Assembly (NCBI GenBank): GCA_015178975.1
Contig: WHVD01000013.1
Location: 248,001 to 312,000, forward strand
Length of the DNA: 64,000 nucleotides
Reading direction: 5' to 3'
From: Hysterangium stoloniferum
Lineage: Eukaryota > Basidiomycota > Agaricomycetes > Hysterangiales > Hysterangiaceae
Part shown: in pieces, positions 32,672 to 42,660 of the stretch
How the letters are laid out: each line of letters starts with the position of its first letter
Numbering within the stretch: the first letter of the stretch is position 1
Translations under genes and position numbers: made by a program
Notes under the pieces: model-generated
What the model was told of the DNA's origin: nothing
Databases searched by the model: none
Seen by the model: the letters and a program-made list of their open reading frames with translations, nothing else

Positions 32672-33582
32672 CTATGTGCCTTTCGGGAGTTTAATTTGAA
32701 ATGTACCTGAAATGGGATGTTAGACAAATGAGATAGGGATGCAGCAGAATGCAACACAGACATTGAGGTAAGGATGTTATCTCTGCAACCACAGTGGCTT
32801 GATATCCAAGTCTGGATAATGCCCCACGTAATAGGCCTGCAGGGAATGCTGTGTGCTGGAAGACAGTCAATGCTAATAGTGAGTTTCACATGTCGTAGTC
32901 AACACACGATCTTAGCCCGCTTCAGTGCATCAACTGGACCTTCGGAGGACGAGATTCGAACGATCGGTCGGAAAGTATTGTCTTGTAGGACATATACTCC
33001 CTGGATGCATTGGATAAGTACACATGTATCGGTGCATCATAAATGCACATACCCGATGATTCGTGCGCAAGTTGTCGATTTGCTTCTCCCAGACTGCCAT
33101 CCATACATCTTTACATATGAACTTTATAACATCAAGGGTATCAGTAAATCTTCCCCTCTCGCCCACTAATCTGAAGACAAGTCAATAGTTGCGCACACGG
33201 TTGTGGAATATATGTACCGCTCAGCAAGATTCGCCCCCGCATGTGCCCCCATTGACTCCAGTCTGATGCGTATGGCATCTTCCTCTTCAGTCACTTGTGC
33301 CTTCGACCCCGCGCCTTTACCACCTGCACTACCACCTACTATATAGCCTTGTGGGAGCAATCCGTTTTCAACCATCTCTTCCTCTCTTTTCTTCAGTCGT
33401 TCTCGCGCAACCTCTGAAGAGTGACGAAAGGTGTGGACCGCCTCCATGAGGAAATAATCCTGGACACTTGCATCGACTTGTTTCTGCGTGAGGGGAGTGT
33501 CGTAGAGTCCAGCTAAAGATGGTGCTACTAAGGAGGTACTGGACGGTGAGGCATAAGATGGGTGTGAGGGAACTAATGACAT
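32672..33582 (-). CDS. TRS33: TRAPP complex subunit Trs33 (TRAPPC6, Bet3 fold)
   Basis: Five exons on -: 33582-33218, 33170-33053, 33000-32908, 32855-32762, 32706-32672; 234 aa, introns 47-55 bp. Family landmarks in order: VDASVQDYFLMEAVHT, RIRLESMGAHAGANLAERL, FTDTLDVIKFICKDVWMAVW, KQIDNLRTNHRGVYVLQDN, AFPAGLLRGALSRLGYQATV, and a final CTFQIKLPKGT strand. Trs33 is a core TRAPP subunit, a GEF for Ypt1/Ypt31-type Rabs at the Golgi. The insert of about 50 Gly/Ala/Ser-rich residues (VGGSAGGKGAG) before the second helix is longer than in yeast. Splice sites all fit the phase. Confidence 0.93.
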
Positions 33583-33954
33583 GGAGTTAGACCTTAAGGA
33601 AGCGATTAGTAAGCGAGTGTTGTAATTTGGAATAAATCAAATTTTTATTAAATAATTTCTCATGCGGCGGATTGGTTTGTTTTTCTATCATAAAATATGG
33701 GCCTCGAGATCAGAGAACGGGGAGGTATTCTATATTACTGTCAGGAAAAAAGTCACAAGTATCCGAGGTGTTCCTGGGGCTGGCCAGGTGGACGACGCCG
33801 TTGAGTCGGAAGTGCATCAATATTGCCAATCTATGTAGATATATGTAAAACTTACATGCTCACTTACCAAAAACTAGACAGTTACTATCAGCATCATAAT
33901 CATCAAACTGAGGAAATAAATACAAGTCGAGTTTCTCACAGACAAGTGCAGAAT
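33583..33954. other. Intergenic region between TRS33 and APC11
   Basis: No gene is seen. It is the upstream region of TRS33 (-) on the left; APC11 (+) starts further right at 34168. Confidence 0.35.
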
Positions 33955-34100
33955 GTCCTCGCACGTGAAGCTCACTCGGCACTTCATAATTCCGTAGCAT
34001 AGTTTAGTGGGGACACCATGCCCCTGGCCGCAGTTAGTCCTTGTTACTTGAAGCGGGATACAAATATACCAAAAAAAAAAAAAAAAGTCCTCGCACGTGA
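33955..34100 (+). mobile_element. Retroposed short insert with A16 tail and 14-bp target duplication (SINE-like)
   Basis: GTCCTCGCACGTGA occurs at 33955-33968 and again at 34087-34100. Between them lies a 102-bp body (33969-34070) ending in sixteen A residues (34071-34086). Direct repeats plus a 3' poly(A) are the mark of LINE-type target-primed reverse transcription. The body has an A-box-like stretch (TAGCATAGTTTAGTGG) but no clear B box, so its source RNA is not identified. It lies 68 bp upstream of the APC11 start codon. Confidence 0.65.
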
Positions 34101-34167
34101 TCAACGCGATCATTACGGTTTCATTCCCCACCACGCGTTCACTAGCTGCAATCATCACCGCGGGACC

Positions 34168-34586
34168 ATGAAAGTGGTAGTCAAGTCCTGGCACGCCGTC
34201 GCGCTCTGGCGATGGGAGACTGGTCAGCCTCCAGAGGAGCAGGACGGCGATGAAGATGTGTGTGGTATCTGCCGTGTTCCGTATGAGGGGTGCTGTCCGA
34301 GCTGCAAGATGCCCGGTGACGACTGTCCATTGAGTATGTCATTTCGACGCGTTTGGAGTTTGGGCTCATCTGGGTGCATGCAGTGTGGGGCGAGTGTAGT
34401 CACGTATTTCATATGCATTGTATTATCAAGTGGCTGGGGACTCAGGCTTCCAAGCAGTGTTGTCCAATGGACCGTCGTCCGTGGGGTATGTTCGAATTGA
34501 GAGATTAAGCATCTGAGTCTGACTTCACTTGCGCGAATACAGTCACTGCTGCCCAACGAAAGGTTGCTACACCTCCAAACAACTAG
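34168..34586 (+). CDS. APC11: Anaphase-promoting complex RING-H2 subunit Apc11
   Basis: Three exons: 34168-34333, 34384-34485, 34543-34586; 103 aa. [16 protein letters not shown] leads into the RING-H2: [55 protein letters not shown]. All zinc ligands of Apc11 are present (C-x2-C, C-x2-C, C, H-x2-H, C-x2-C pattern). A ten-residue acidic insert ([12 protein letters not shown]) sits before the first ligand pair. With Apc2 it forms the catalytic core of the APC/C ubiquitin ligase. The last intron, last exon and 3' flank are duplicated in tandem just downstream. Confidence 0.95.
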
Positions 34587-34790
34587 TCCGGACTCCATTT
34601 ACCACCCCGTAATTCCCTGGTCAATCTCGATCAACGACTTGATTAAGAGATTAAGCATCTGAATCTGACTTCACTTTCACGAATACAGTCACTGCTGCCC
34701 AACGGATGGTTGCTACACCTCCAAACAACTAGTCCGGACTCCATCTACCACCCCGTAATTCCCTGGTCAATCTCGATTAACGACTTGAGT
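34501..34790 (+). repeat. 146-bp tandem duplication of the APC11 3' end
   Basis: GAGATTAAGCATCTGA starts at 34501 and again at 34647; the two units then match almost fully through TCACTGCTGCCCAAC, the stop region CCAAACAACTAG and TCGATYAACGACTTGA. Unit 1 carries the real last splice acceptor and last exon; unit 2 repeats both, with CAACGAAAGG changed to CAACGGATGG. Thus a second, alternative terminal exon is available. The few differences suggest a recent event. Confidence 0.9.
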
Positions 34791-34793
34791 AGC

Positions 34794-35080
34794 ACGTATC
34801 AATCCGCATGTATTTTCATTACTGATACAGGGTGTGTAACCAACTTTAACTTGAAAGGAACGGAAAGGGTTCGATTGAAAGCAAGTACAGAAAGCAAGAA
34901 AAGGTTGTGGAAAAAAAGGGAAAACAGTAGTGGTGTTTCGCTAGAAATGGAAAGAAAAGGACAACGACGCCACTCTGTATATCGTACAACTGCCAACGCA
35001 AACACAAATCGTCGCTGTCGTGATTGAAAAAATACGTGTTTTTGCATATCTAGTATCATGAGAAATGATAGAGGCCGATT
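34794..35080. other. Intergenic region between APC11 and the PSP1 gene
   Basis: Convergent 3' ends. A + frame (34710-35027) is open but has no protein features; nothing else is seen. Confidence 0.35.
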
Positions 35081-37317
35081 TTATTCCTGCGGTCCTTGCA
35101 ATGATGCCATCCAGATTCTTGTCTTGTACAAACTAGACACGTCTCGTCACAAAGAGTGAGACAATAGCCGCACAGACCCCACGTACCGGAATAACTCGCG
35201 TACGAGTTCACGAAAATCAATTCTTTTGTCAGCGATAAAATAAAATGTTAATTTTCGGCGATCCCTGTGTCTGTTGTTAACTGTGCGCATTCGTAAACAA
35301 TGAACGCTCACCATTGATATTCTGCGTCAACCACTTCCATTGGCAATTTCTTTGCCCTTACTTTACTTTGGCACAGCTGCAAGGCCTTCAATTCGTCCTG
35401 CAACTTAGTCGCCAGCATCCTATTGAGATCACCAAGCCTCAGAATACCATAGAAGCATCCAAAGGATCACACTTACTGCGTATCGTGCTGCTGTGCTTTC
35501 CCATATATTCTCTTTGGATTAATATCCCTACGTACCGCCGGCCCATCTAGCGGATTGTGTGCATGCATTGCCTTTTCGGCCTGCGCCTTCTGAAACGCCT
35601 CTACTTCGCCTAGGGTAATACTATCATTAATTACTTTACCCAAATCTTTTCCACGATCCGCCTCAACAATGACAAGATCGCCTATGCGAATATCATGTAC
35701 TCGCTCTGTAGTGTAGAATAAATCCGTGCGACCAGCTTTGAATTCAACAATGAAGAGCGGGCAGGAGGGAGGTACAGCATGTAGTGGGAGCCCCTTGCCA
35801 AGGTCAGCCAGAGGGGATCCAACGGGTTGGGTGCGGTCTGGCGAGGTGGGTGACATGAAGCTTTGACTGGGATAGTTGCGCCCCAGAGACGTCTGTAGGC
35901 CCGGGGATAATGGCGAGGATATTGGACTCGTAGGGCCATTGAACCCAGGGGTGCCATGCGAGCCATATACAGGGGACGTTCCTAGGGTGCCTGCATTTGC
36001 GCCAGCATTTTTGGCGTATGATTGAGACACATAGCGCGGAGCAGAGCTTCCCGAGGGGGAAAGGCCGCCTTGAAAATCCGTTTTGAGCTCTGAAGGATAG
36101 CGAATTGGGACGGCGAAGGGGTTGGCGATGTCACTGCGGGGACTGACGGATGTGGCACGATCACTATTCCCCGCGGTATCCAAGTGCGAGCTGAGTGATC
36201 CGCGGTGAACCAACTCGTTCGAACGCATGGGAAGAAAACTGCCGCGGGCATTCGGAGGATCAGGTGACTGAGAAAGAAGGTTCCGTCCCTGAGGGAAGTT
36301 GGGCAATGACGACGGCTGGCTATGCTGTCCGGAGACGGTGAGCGAATCCATACCTCTGCTCAACATGTTAAGATCCCCGGCAAGCTCCTCGTCGGACAGC
36401 ACATTAGTATGAAACTGTGGTGTTAAGATGGCAGATCCATTATCATCATTGACTGTCCCTGGAACCTGAAAACCAATATCCCTCCTTGGTTGGTAGTAGC
36501 TGACACTATGCCTCCTGCTTGTCGTCCCACTTGCACCACCAGTAGGATCGTCTCGCTGTCCAGGTGGGCCCATTGTCGGTCCTATCTGATCTCTAAACGA
36601 TTGGTCGCCTAAGAGAATCTGGTGTATATCCCTGGTGAAGGGGCTGATATTTGAAATATCAACGTTTGGGTTCTGACGATTCGGGCGGCCACGTATGGCG
36701 GTGGGAGTGGAAGCTGGATTTAGAAAGCTTCCATCCACAGTGCTGCTATTATACCGAGAAGAAGTCGTCGTCGTGGGATAGCGCCCAAAGCTGGAATCGC
36801 GATTCCAGTTCCTCGAAAGCTCGGCAGATGCCGGCGGAGGCAAGAGGGACTGTGATCTGCTTCTGGTGATATCCGTGCCAAATTGGCCGGGATGAAGACG
36901 TCCGTTTGATGGCCTGTCGTCGAATGAGGAGAAGCTGTCCGAAAGAGCCTCATCCTCGTCGTCTTCAAATGTAGAAGCGAAGCGAGGGTTCTCACGCATG
37001 ATCGACAGAAAATTAGAATGCGTACGATCCTGTGATGTTGAGAATGAGGACGAGCGGGTTGGTACCGGAAGGGGTTGGCCGAGGGAGCTGGTTCGGGAGA
37101 GGGGGGAGATCCGTTGTTGGGGCCAGGCGGTCTGCTGCTGCTGCTGGTTTGGGAGACCGTAGCTCAAGCCTCCCATTGACGGGGAGGAAGAAAAGGGGTC
37201 ATTTGGGGGAGGCGGCTGGCTTGCAGCACGCTCACGGGTGGCCAGATGGTTGTGGCTATTGCCTGCAGCGCCCTCAAATAGCTGCCTGGACCTGCGGTCA
37301 GCGTCATCAACCTGCAT
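35081..37317 (-). CDS. PSP1 C-terminal domain protein
   Basis: Four exons on -: 37317-35477, 35419-35312, 35264-35187, 35132-35081; about 692 aa. The first 510 residues are low complexity (Ser/Pro/Gln/Asn), with short helices. The C-terminal PSP1 domain is complete: PLFIVEFKAGRTDLFYTTER, IGDLVIVEADRGKDLGKVIN, MLATKLQDELKALQLCQSKV, KLPMEVVDAEYQWDRRKLTF, YFIADKRIDFRELVRELFR and RLYKTRIWMA. Yeast PSP1 suppresses DNA polymerase alpha mutations and related proteins affect mRNA decay; the function here is not shown. An in-frame extension upstream of the chosen ATG (TLNHLQQLLLTNPNRFD, open to a CCATAG acceptor at 37393) suggests a 5' coding exon may be missing from this model. Confidence 0.88.
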
Positions 37318-37756
37318 GTCAAAACGATTGGGATTCGTGAGAAGAAGTTGTTGGAGATGGTTTAATGTGGCCAGGATGGAAACACGGAGGGTCTATGGTG
37401 GGGAAAATCATGAGGGTAAGCGCCATGAAATACTCAGTGAACAGGTATGTCTCACATTTTTTGATAGTTTTTATAACAAGAAGGGAAGAGGAAGGGAAGT
37501 CAAGGGAACTCTAGATGAGGGTACAAGTCTAGGAGAGAGACGAGAAGGAAGAGGGGAAGGAGAGACAGGCGAAAGTAGCAAGCTAGTCAAGTATACGGTA
37601 CAGGTGACCCGTCAAGATCACGCGCGCAAGCTAAATACGCTATTTTCCCACGAATACAAAGCCAAGCAAATTAGACTGCATTGATTCAAATCTGTCAAAA
37701 TATATGTATCCCATGATCGCTTGAAGCCAATCCAATTTCATAGATATCCATCCTCA
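37318..37756. other. Region upstream of the PSP1 gene
   Basis: May include an unplaced first exon of the PSP1 gene (see there). The rest is purine-rich on + (37480-37570), that is, a CT-rich promoter tract on -. No other gene. Confidence 0.35.
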
Positions 37757-40428
37757 CTACACCTCAAACATCACCTCCATCGCTCGAAACGCAGTATTCC
37801 CAGGGAACACCTTAAGTGGTACCACGCATTCCACCGTCTCCGCACCCATCTCAACCCAATCATCATCCCCATCCTCGTCCTCGTCCTGCTCATCTGCATC
37901 GTGGTATGTCCCCCCTGCAAACGGGCTGAAGATCGCCGACCATGCGCTTAGCCCTTTACGACTCGGTGAAGGTAACGTCGTTGTATGAGGACGACGCTCC
38001 ATCGGCACTGTCGCCCGCCACGACTGCCCCCACTCGCCCGCAGGCCCATCTCGAACAAGCCCACGCACCTCCACCGCTCGACCCTTGCCTTTCGTATTGG
38101 GCGGCGAGCCTGTAGCTCCAACACTGACAAGCAGGTACAGCCGTAGTTTCCATTCGAGACCGCCAGCATGCTCCGACGTCCCCCTGGCAACTTCGAAAGC
38201 CGGGCTAGCATCCGAGGGGATGTCGAGAGCGAACGAAACGCGTCGCATGTCGGTGACATAATTGGAGTGATGCTCGGCATGGACGCGGCGCACTGTTTCG
38301 CTGGACCAGGGAAGAATTTCGTGGGCCTCCAGAATCGCGGACATCTGCGAAAATTTATTAAAAACAGTCTTTCTCACGTGATGATCGCCTCACCTTGAAT
38401 ACCTTTGATCTGCACTGCTCCTCATTGATCTCCACCACACCCAACACGGTTTCTCCAAGCCTGTAAGCCGACTTGACAAATGTCAGTTCCGCAACTTTTT
38501 CTCCATCTTTATTTACGTCGTATGACACTGCAAATGAACCTGTTGGCATAGTTTGTATAATGTGAAGTAAGATTGTACGCACTCTTTTTCGGATTTCGGG
38601 TTGTGATCTCAACAGCTTCACGACAACCTGACAATGATCCACTGTCCGCTGAGATTGTTTCGCTTTCAGCAGGTTCAAACTCGGCTTCACCCGCTAGCAT
38701 ACGCACAGCGTATGCTTGTACACCTTCAAATGAGCCAGTCGCCTTCACTGCACCATTATGAGTGCTATTGCCGTAAGAAAGTGTGAGAGACCTACGGGGT
38801 TTTACGACGCCTTTTTCTTTCTTCACCTCGTCTGTCCGTCCCACAGCTGCTTTCTCTCGTCGCCGTGCAACAGGCCACAATAAATCGTATGGACTCGGTG
38901 ACTGTCCCACTGAGGTGAATGTCAACTTTGAATTTTCTCGGAATAAAGAAATAAGTCTTCACCGGTAACATTATTATACACTCTAATTGGCACTCTCATA
39001 ACTCTACTCCTTCTTCGTTCAGTGTGTTTCGATGGCGCAAATGGCGTGGAAGCGCGACAGATACCAACGACAAGTTCATACGAAAACCGGAATGCCCGAC
39101 CCTTGAATGTCGGCGGTAGATTCACAGGAAGGTCTAAGGTATATGAATCTATTGAATGTTAGCATATCATGCATATGTATAAAGTCGATACACGTACAAC
39201 TACGGCTTTCCCCGGGAGCGAGGGAAAGATCAATTGCGAGCATGCTCGGCTGCGTCTCTAGGGTAGGTAATGCATCCTCCCCATCTTCTGTAGCACCCGA
39301 CATATTATTTGGGAAAGTTGTACTCGTTGGTGTGGGAGATGATAAAAAGCCAAACAGCCCGTTGCTGACGGGCCGTGTATGGTGCAGGCCCTCGCCAATA
39401 TCAAGTGACCCACCACCAATGGCCGCCTTCTTCTGTAGTGCCTCTCGAATACCGAGAACCTCTGAAGATGAGGACACGGAAACGGGGTCGATACTTAATG
39501 TACCATTAAGTTGAGCATATGCGTAAAGAAGGAGCTCAGTGGGGACCGGGGTGAATGTTGTGGCAAAGGCGGAGTGTGGAGGGTTGACGTTAGCGCTTTT
39601 AGAGCGTGTGTTCGGGATTGCAGGTGTGGACAGTGTGGGAGGACTTCCAATGCCAAGGGATGATTGATGACGAAGAGGTTTGGGTGGAGGCTCTAGAGCA
39701 CCATTTTCGATTATAGGCTCGAGTGATGCTTGGAATGGTGAGGTTGGGGTTGGCGGCATCGATACAAGAGATTGAGTGGATATATCTGTCTCTGTTGTAA
39801 TCATGGAGGGCTTCCGCGCGTGAGGATGTAATGGAGGGACAGGGCTGGTGTGGTCGCGGGCTAGGGGGGAAGATACATGCGGTGTTGTTGGTGCTGGAGT
39901 CGATAGACAATCAGCACATGATAAATATAGGACAAAGGGAAGCTACACACAGGCTTTTTCAGACTTCGATCGTCGCACAGGTGGTGAATGCGGTGGGTCA
40001 GGCTCAGCAAAACGTTTGCCAAAGTCTTGTGGCGAGATATCAACAGAAAGGGATCGGGCAGGATACCGCCGTGTTTTCTCCAAGAGTGGCTTTCCTACAA
40101 GACCTCTACGCCTCACAGGTTCTTCCTCGTCGCTCCTCCCATTTTGTCGCGTTAAGAATGGCTGGGCCGTCTTTGGCGTTCCAGGACTTGTTGGGGGTCG
40201 GGCCATAGGCGCAGAGCTCACGGAATGTGCAGCACGTTTGTGACCTAGATTAAACGCAGAGACAGATCGGCCAGAAGGTGTCGGATCTGTTGTATGTGTG
40301 TTGCTAAAAGTGATCGTACACGAGAAAGGTTCGCCTGCAAAATAAGCTGACTGGGACGGCTCGATGACGACACGTATACCGCTAGCTATGTCTGTTGAAG
40401 CAGATGTAGAAGAACGATGCAAGTACAT
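37757..40428 (-). CDS. RGP1: Rgp1, subunit of the Ric1-Rgp1 Ypt6/Rab6 exchange factor
   Basis: Six exons on -: 40428-39951, 39893-39198, 39148-38963, 38909-38583, 38539-38394, 38344-37757; 806 aa, introns 43-57 bp. The N-terminal part is an arrestin-like beta-sandwich start (GIRVVIEPSQSAYFAGEPFS, CTITFSNTH), a Ser/Pro linker, TELLLYAYAQLNGTLSIDP, YTLDLPVNLPPTFKGRAFRF, YELVVGICRA, then PIRVYNNVTVGQSPSPYDLL, FAVSYDVNKDGEKVAELTFV, LGETVLGVVEINEEQCR and the C-terminal VPLKVFPGNTAFRAMEVMFE. This order is that of Rgp1. With Ric1 it activates Ypt6 at the Golgi for endosome-to-Golgi traffic. The 38540-38582 intron is short (43 bp) but its ends and phase are good. Confidence 0.9.
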
Positions 40429-40801
40429 CGCAATGGTTAAGAGAGCGTGATTATGATGGTAGGGCTACAGGTAGTCAATAGCAGTATCTAGAATGTCATG
40501 AGAGAGTTACTTTAGGCACGGAAGCAATTCCACTAGCAAGCACCACCAGCATTACTATTCTCAAAAAAATTACTAAGCGGCCGAGTTCCTCAGCTTCACT
40601 CTCATCCCGGATTATCCAACATCTACGATTGGCGGGGTGGTGGATACGGAGACCCGATCGACACGTATCATATGCGTCATCGATGCGCGACCCTGGTCAA
40701 AAAACAGATAATATCCAGTATTTAGACACGCCTCTATAACATGCGTATTACTGGCCTGTATTTTCAGCCGCCCCTTAGGCTCTCACTAATCTGGTGCAAA
40801 G
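40429..40801. other. Upstream region of RGP1
   Basis: No coding sequence seen. An 18-bp word CAGATAATATCCAGTATT at 40702-40719 also occurs at 21931-21948 in the right MFS-flanking repeat. Confidence 0.35.
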
Positions 40802-41206
40802 TCAACTGAAGATGCTCCCTCCTTCCCGTACCTGAACTGTAAATGATATATAACATGATTCTTGTCCCAAATCGCCACGAGAAGACGGGAATTTGGCGGG
40901 TGACACTGGAGAGGCTATAATCCTATCTGATTGTTCTGCCCTGCACGATGAAACACTACTATGTATTATGGAGTACAGCAAAGTCTTTAGGCAATTCTTC
41001 TTGTCTCCTATGTTGAATCCCTGGCACATATTTTCTGTATTCACCATTCGATCAATGCATGCCGAATCCTGCAGCAGTTCACCTATTTTCACCCTCAGCC
41101 AACTTGACCTCAATTCCTTCGTTTCATGGGACGAATGCCTTTTCTGATGCGGATTGCTCAGGAAAAAATTTGCATTCAGCTGCTCAGCAAGCTTTTTTGG
41201 AATCAT
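40802..41206 (-). CDS. Hypothetical protein, possible single-exon gene
   Basis: A 134-codon frame, MIPKKLAEQLNANFFLSNPH..., with mixed charge and no motif I recognise. TATAAAAG lies at 41303-41296 on -, about 95 bp upstream of the ATG, a fair spacing for a TATA box. The next gene upstream (SPC25) ends at 41560 on the same strand. There is no membrane segment or low-complexity run. It could be a lineage-specific gene or a chance ORF; introns cannot be excluded. Confidence 0.35.
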   Translation of the reverse strand: MIPKKLAEQLNANFFLSNPHQKRHSSHETKELRSSWLRVKIGELLQDSACIDRMVNTENMCQGFNIGDKKNCLKTLLYSIIHSSVSSCRAEQSDRIIASPVSPAKFPSSRGDLGQESCYISFTVQVREGGSIFS

Positions 41207-41559
41207 AATGAGAAGGAGATAAGGATTTCGATCTCGGCTTTCGATGATAACTGAAATAATTTAGGCGTTTTGAGTTGCAATAGGACTGGACTCAACTTTT
41301 ATACATTCTCATTTACGGCTTGAATCGCCTACACAAGAGGCAACACCGGATTCGAAACCCAGTTGGAGAATTCTTTTTGTCAATTATCGCAAACACTGGC
41401 TTTGGCTTGAATAGAGACGATGATATTGCTTTATTGTCTGTTCCATGCCAGGAAGACACTCATCACACAAACTAGTTGGAAACTCTGATCTCCGACCGAG
41501 AAAGCCACTGTGTTGCTTGTATTCTTACAGTTCTCCAAATATTCTCAACTCCACATGGC
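41207..41559. promoter_or_regulatory. Region between SPC25 and the hypothetical ORF
   Basis: Contains a TATA-like TATAAAAG on - (41303-41296). Otherwise no gene or repeat seen. Confidence 0.35.
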
Positions 41560-42511
41560 CTATGTCTTACTGCGTACTAATTCCACGAAGGCCTGTCGAA
41601 CCTTCTTAATGAATCTAAAGAATTCTCTGCTATCGTTCAGCTCGTTTAACAGTATAGGTAAGGTGGGAATGATCGGTGAAGAGGTGGGAACTAATAGACA
41701 AGGCTTTTAGAAACAATGATCATTGTAGCAAAGTAAGGCATACCTTTGTAAACAGGGGTAGAGACGTCAATAACAATACTGAAGTCGCGGTCTATATCTA
41801 CCGGATCTAAATGGGTAAATCGAACAAGCAATACATCCTCTGAAATAATGATAGCTTAGCAAGGCATGCCACATTGGAATCGTATACTCACTCTGTACAC
41901 CTTCGACTGTACAATGCAGCTTGCTCTCGAGTCCTCTCAATTCGGGTTTCTGATGTGATGACTGGCTGTCTAGAAGTTTGGCTTCTTGCTTCCGCTCTGT
42001 ATGAAGATTATTATCGAATACGCCATTTGGTGAGGACATTCTTAGTTACCTTTCCGCAGAACAGCAATGGCACCCTTGACTTGCTCAATTTCGATGTCCA
42101 CTTTGTTGCACTTCTCTTTCACGGATGCAAGCTGACGCTTAAGAGCTTCAACAGAGCTTTCAGCATCTTTACGCTCCATTTGTTCACGTTCCAAAACTGG
42201 TGTTTTATCTAAGGACATCATATACTCCCCATAAATAATTAAATACCTTTCAAAAGAAGCACCTCTTTCTCTTTACAGTTGGCAATTTCCAACTCAAGAT
42301 TCTTACTCCTTTCAGCATCCTTCTGAATACGACTGGCATCTGCATCCCTACGTCTTGTTATCTCCTCTTTAGCACGAGTGGTGTAGGCTGTGACAGCCTT
42401 CAAAAACAGCTGCGATGAACGCTCGAATGCTTCTAAACGAAGGTCGATAGTAGGTTGCGGTGATGCGAGAATTGTCGCGAGAGAGGGAAGCTGATGAACG
42501 CGTGAATACAT
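41560..42511 (-). CDS. SPC25: Kinetochore protein Spc25 (Ndc80 complex)
   Basis: Five exons on -: 42511-42247, 42196-42050, 41996-41892, 41839-41744, 41690-41560; 247 aa, introns 50-53 bp. The long coiled coil covers about residues 30-155 (LEAFERSSQLFLKAVTAYTT, EITRRRDADASRIQKDAERS, EREQMERKDAESSVEALKRQ). The C-terminal globular (RWD-like) part reads KDVLLVRFTHLDPVDIDRDF, SIVIDVSTPVYKVPTSSPII and ILLNELNDSREFFRFIKKVR, which is the Spc25 signature order. Spc24-Spc25 links the Ndc80 complex to the inner kinetochore. The ATG at 42511 was preferred over 42565 because it starts a family-like N-terminus (MYSRVHQLPSLATI) and leaves room for a promoter. Confidence 0.85.
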
Positions 42512-42660
42512 AGTTAAGCACAGCTGAGGATACACCCAACGCGTCGATAGATCATCACGTGACACGTGCCAGAAACTGTGGACCTACAGTTCAAACCTTG
42601 GTATGTATTGGCGGCGTGTTTATTCAATTCTTTTTTCTTCCTAACGATAACTCTTCAACT
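42512..42660. promoter_or_regulatory. Shared divergent promoter of SPC25 and the Dbf2/Sid2 kinase gene
   Basis: 149 bp separates the two start codons. It holds two near-adjacent CACGTG boxes (42556-42561 and 42563-42568, reading TCACGTGACACGTG). Such boxes bind bHLH factors of the Cbf1 type. Two mitotic genes may therefore be co-regulated. Confidence 0.5.

Noticed and set aside
33969-34086. tRNA gene in the A-tailed insert
   Set aside because: An A-box-like stretch is present but no B box, acceptor stem or cloverleaf could be drawn.
36651-37340. + strand frames opposite the PSP1 gene
   Set aside because: They are antisense shadows of a low-complexity coding exon.
40702-40719. 18-bp match between 40702 and the right MFS-flanking repeat (21931) as a third repeat copy
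   Set aside because: Similarity does not extend beyond the word; too short to call a copy.
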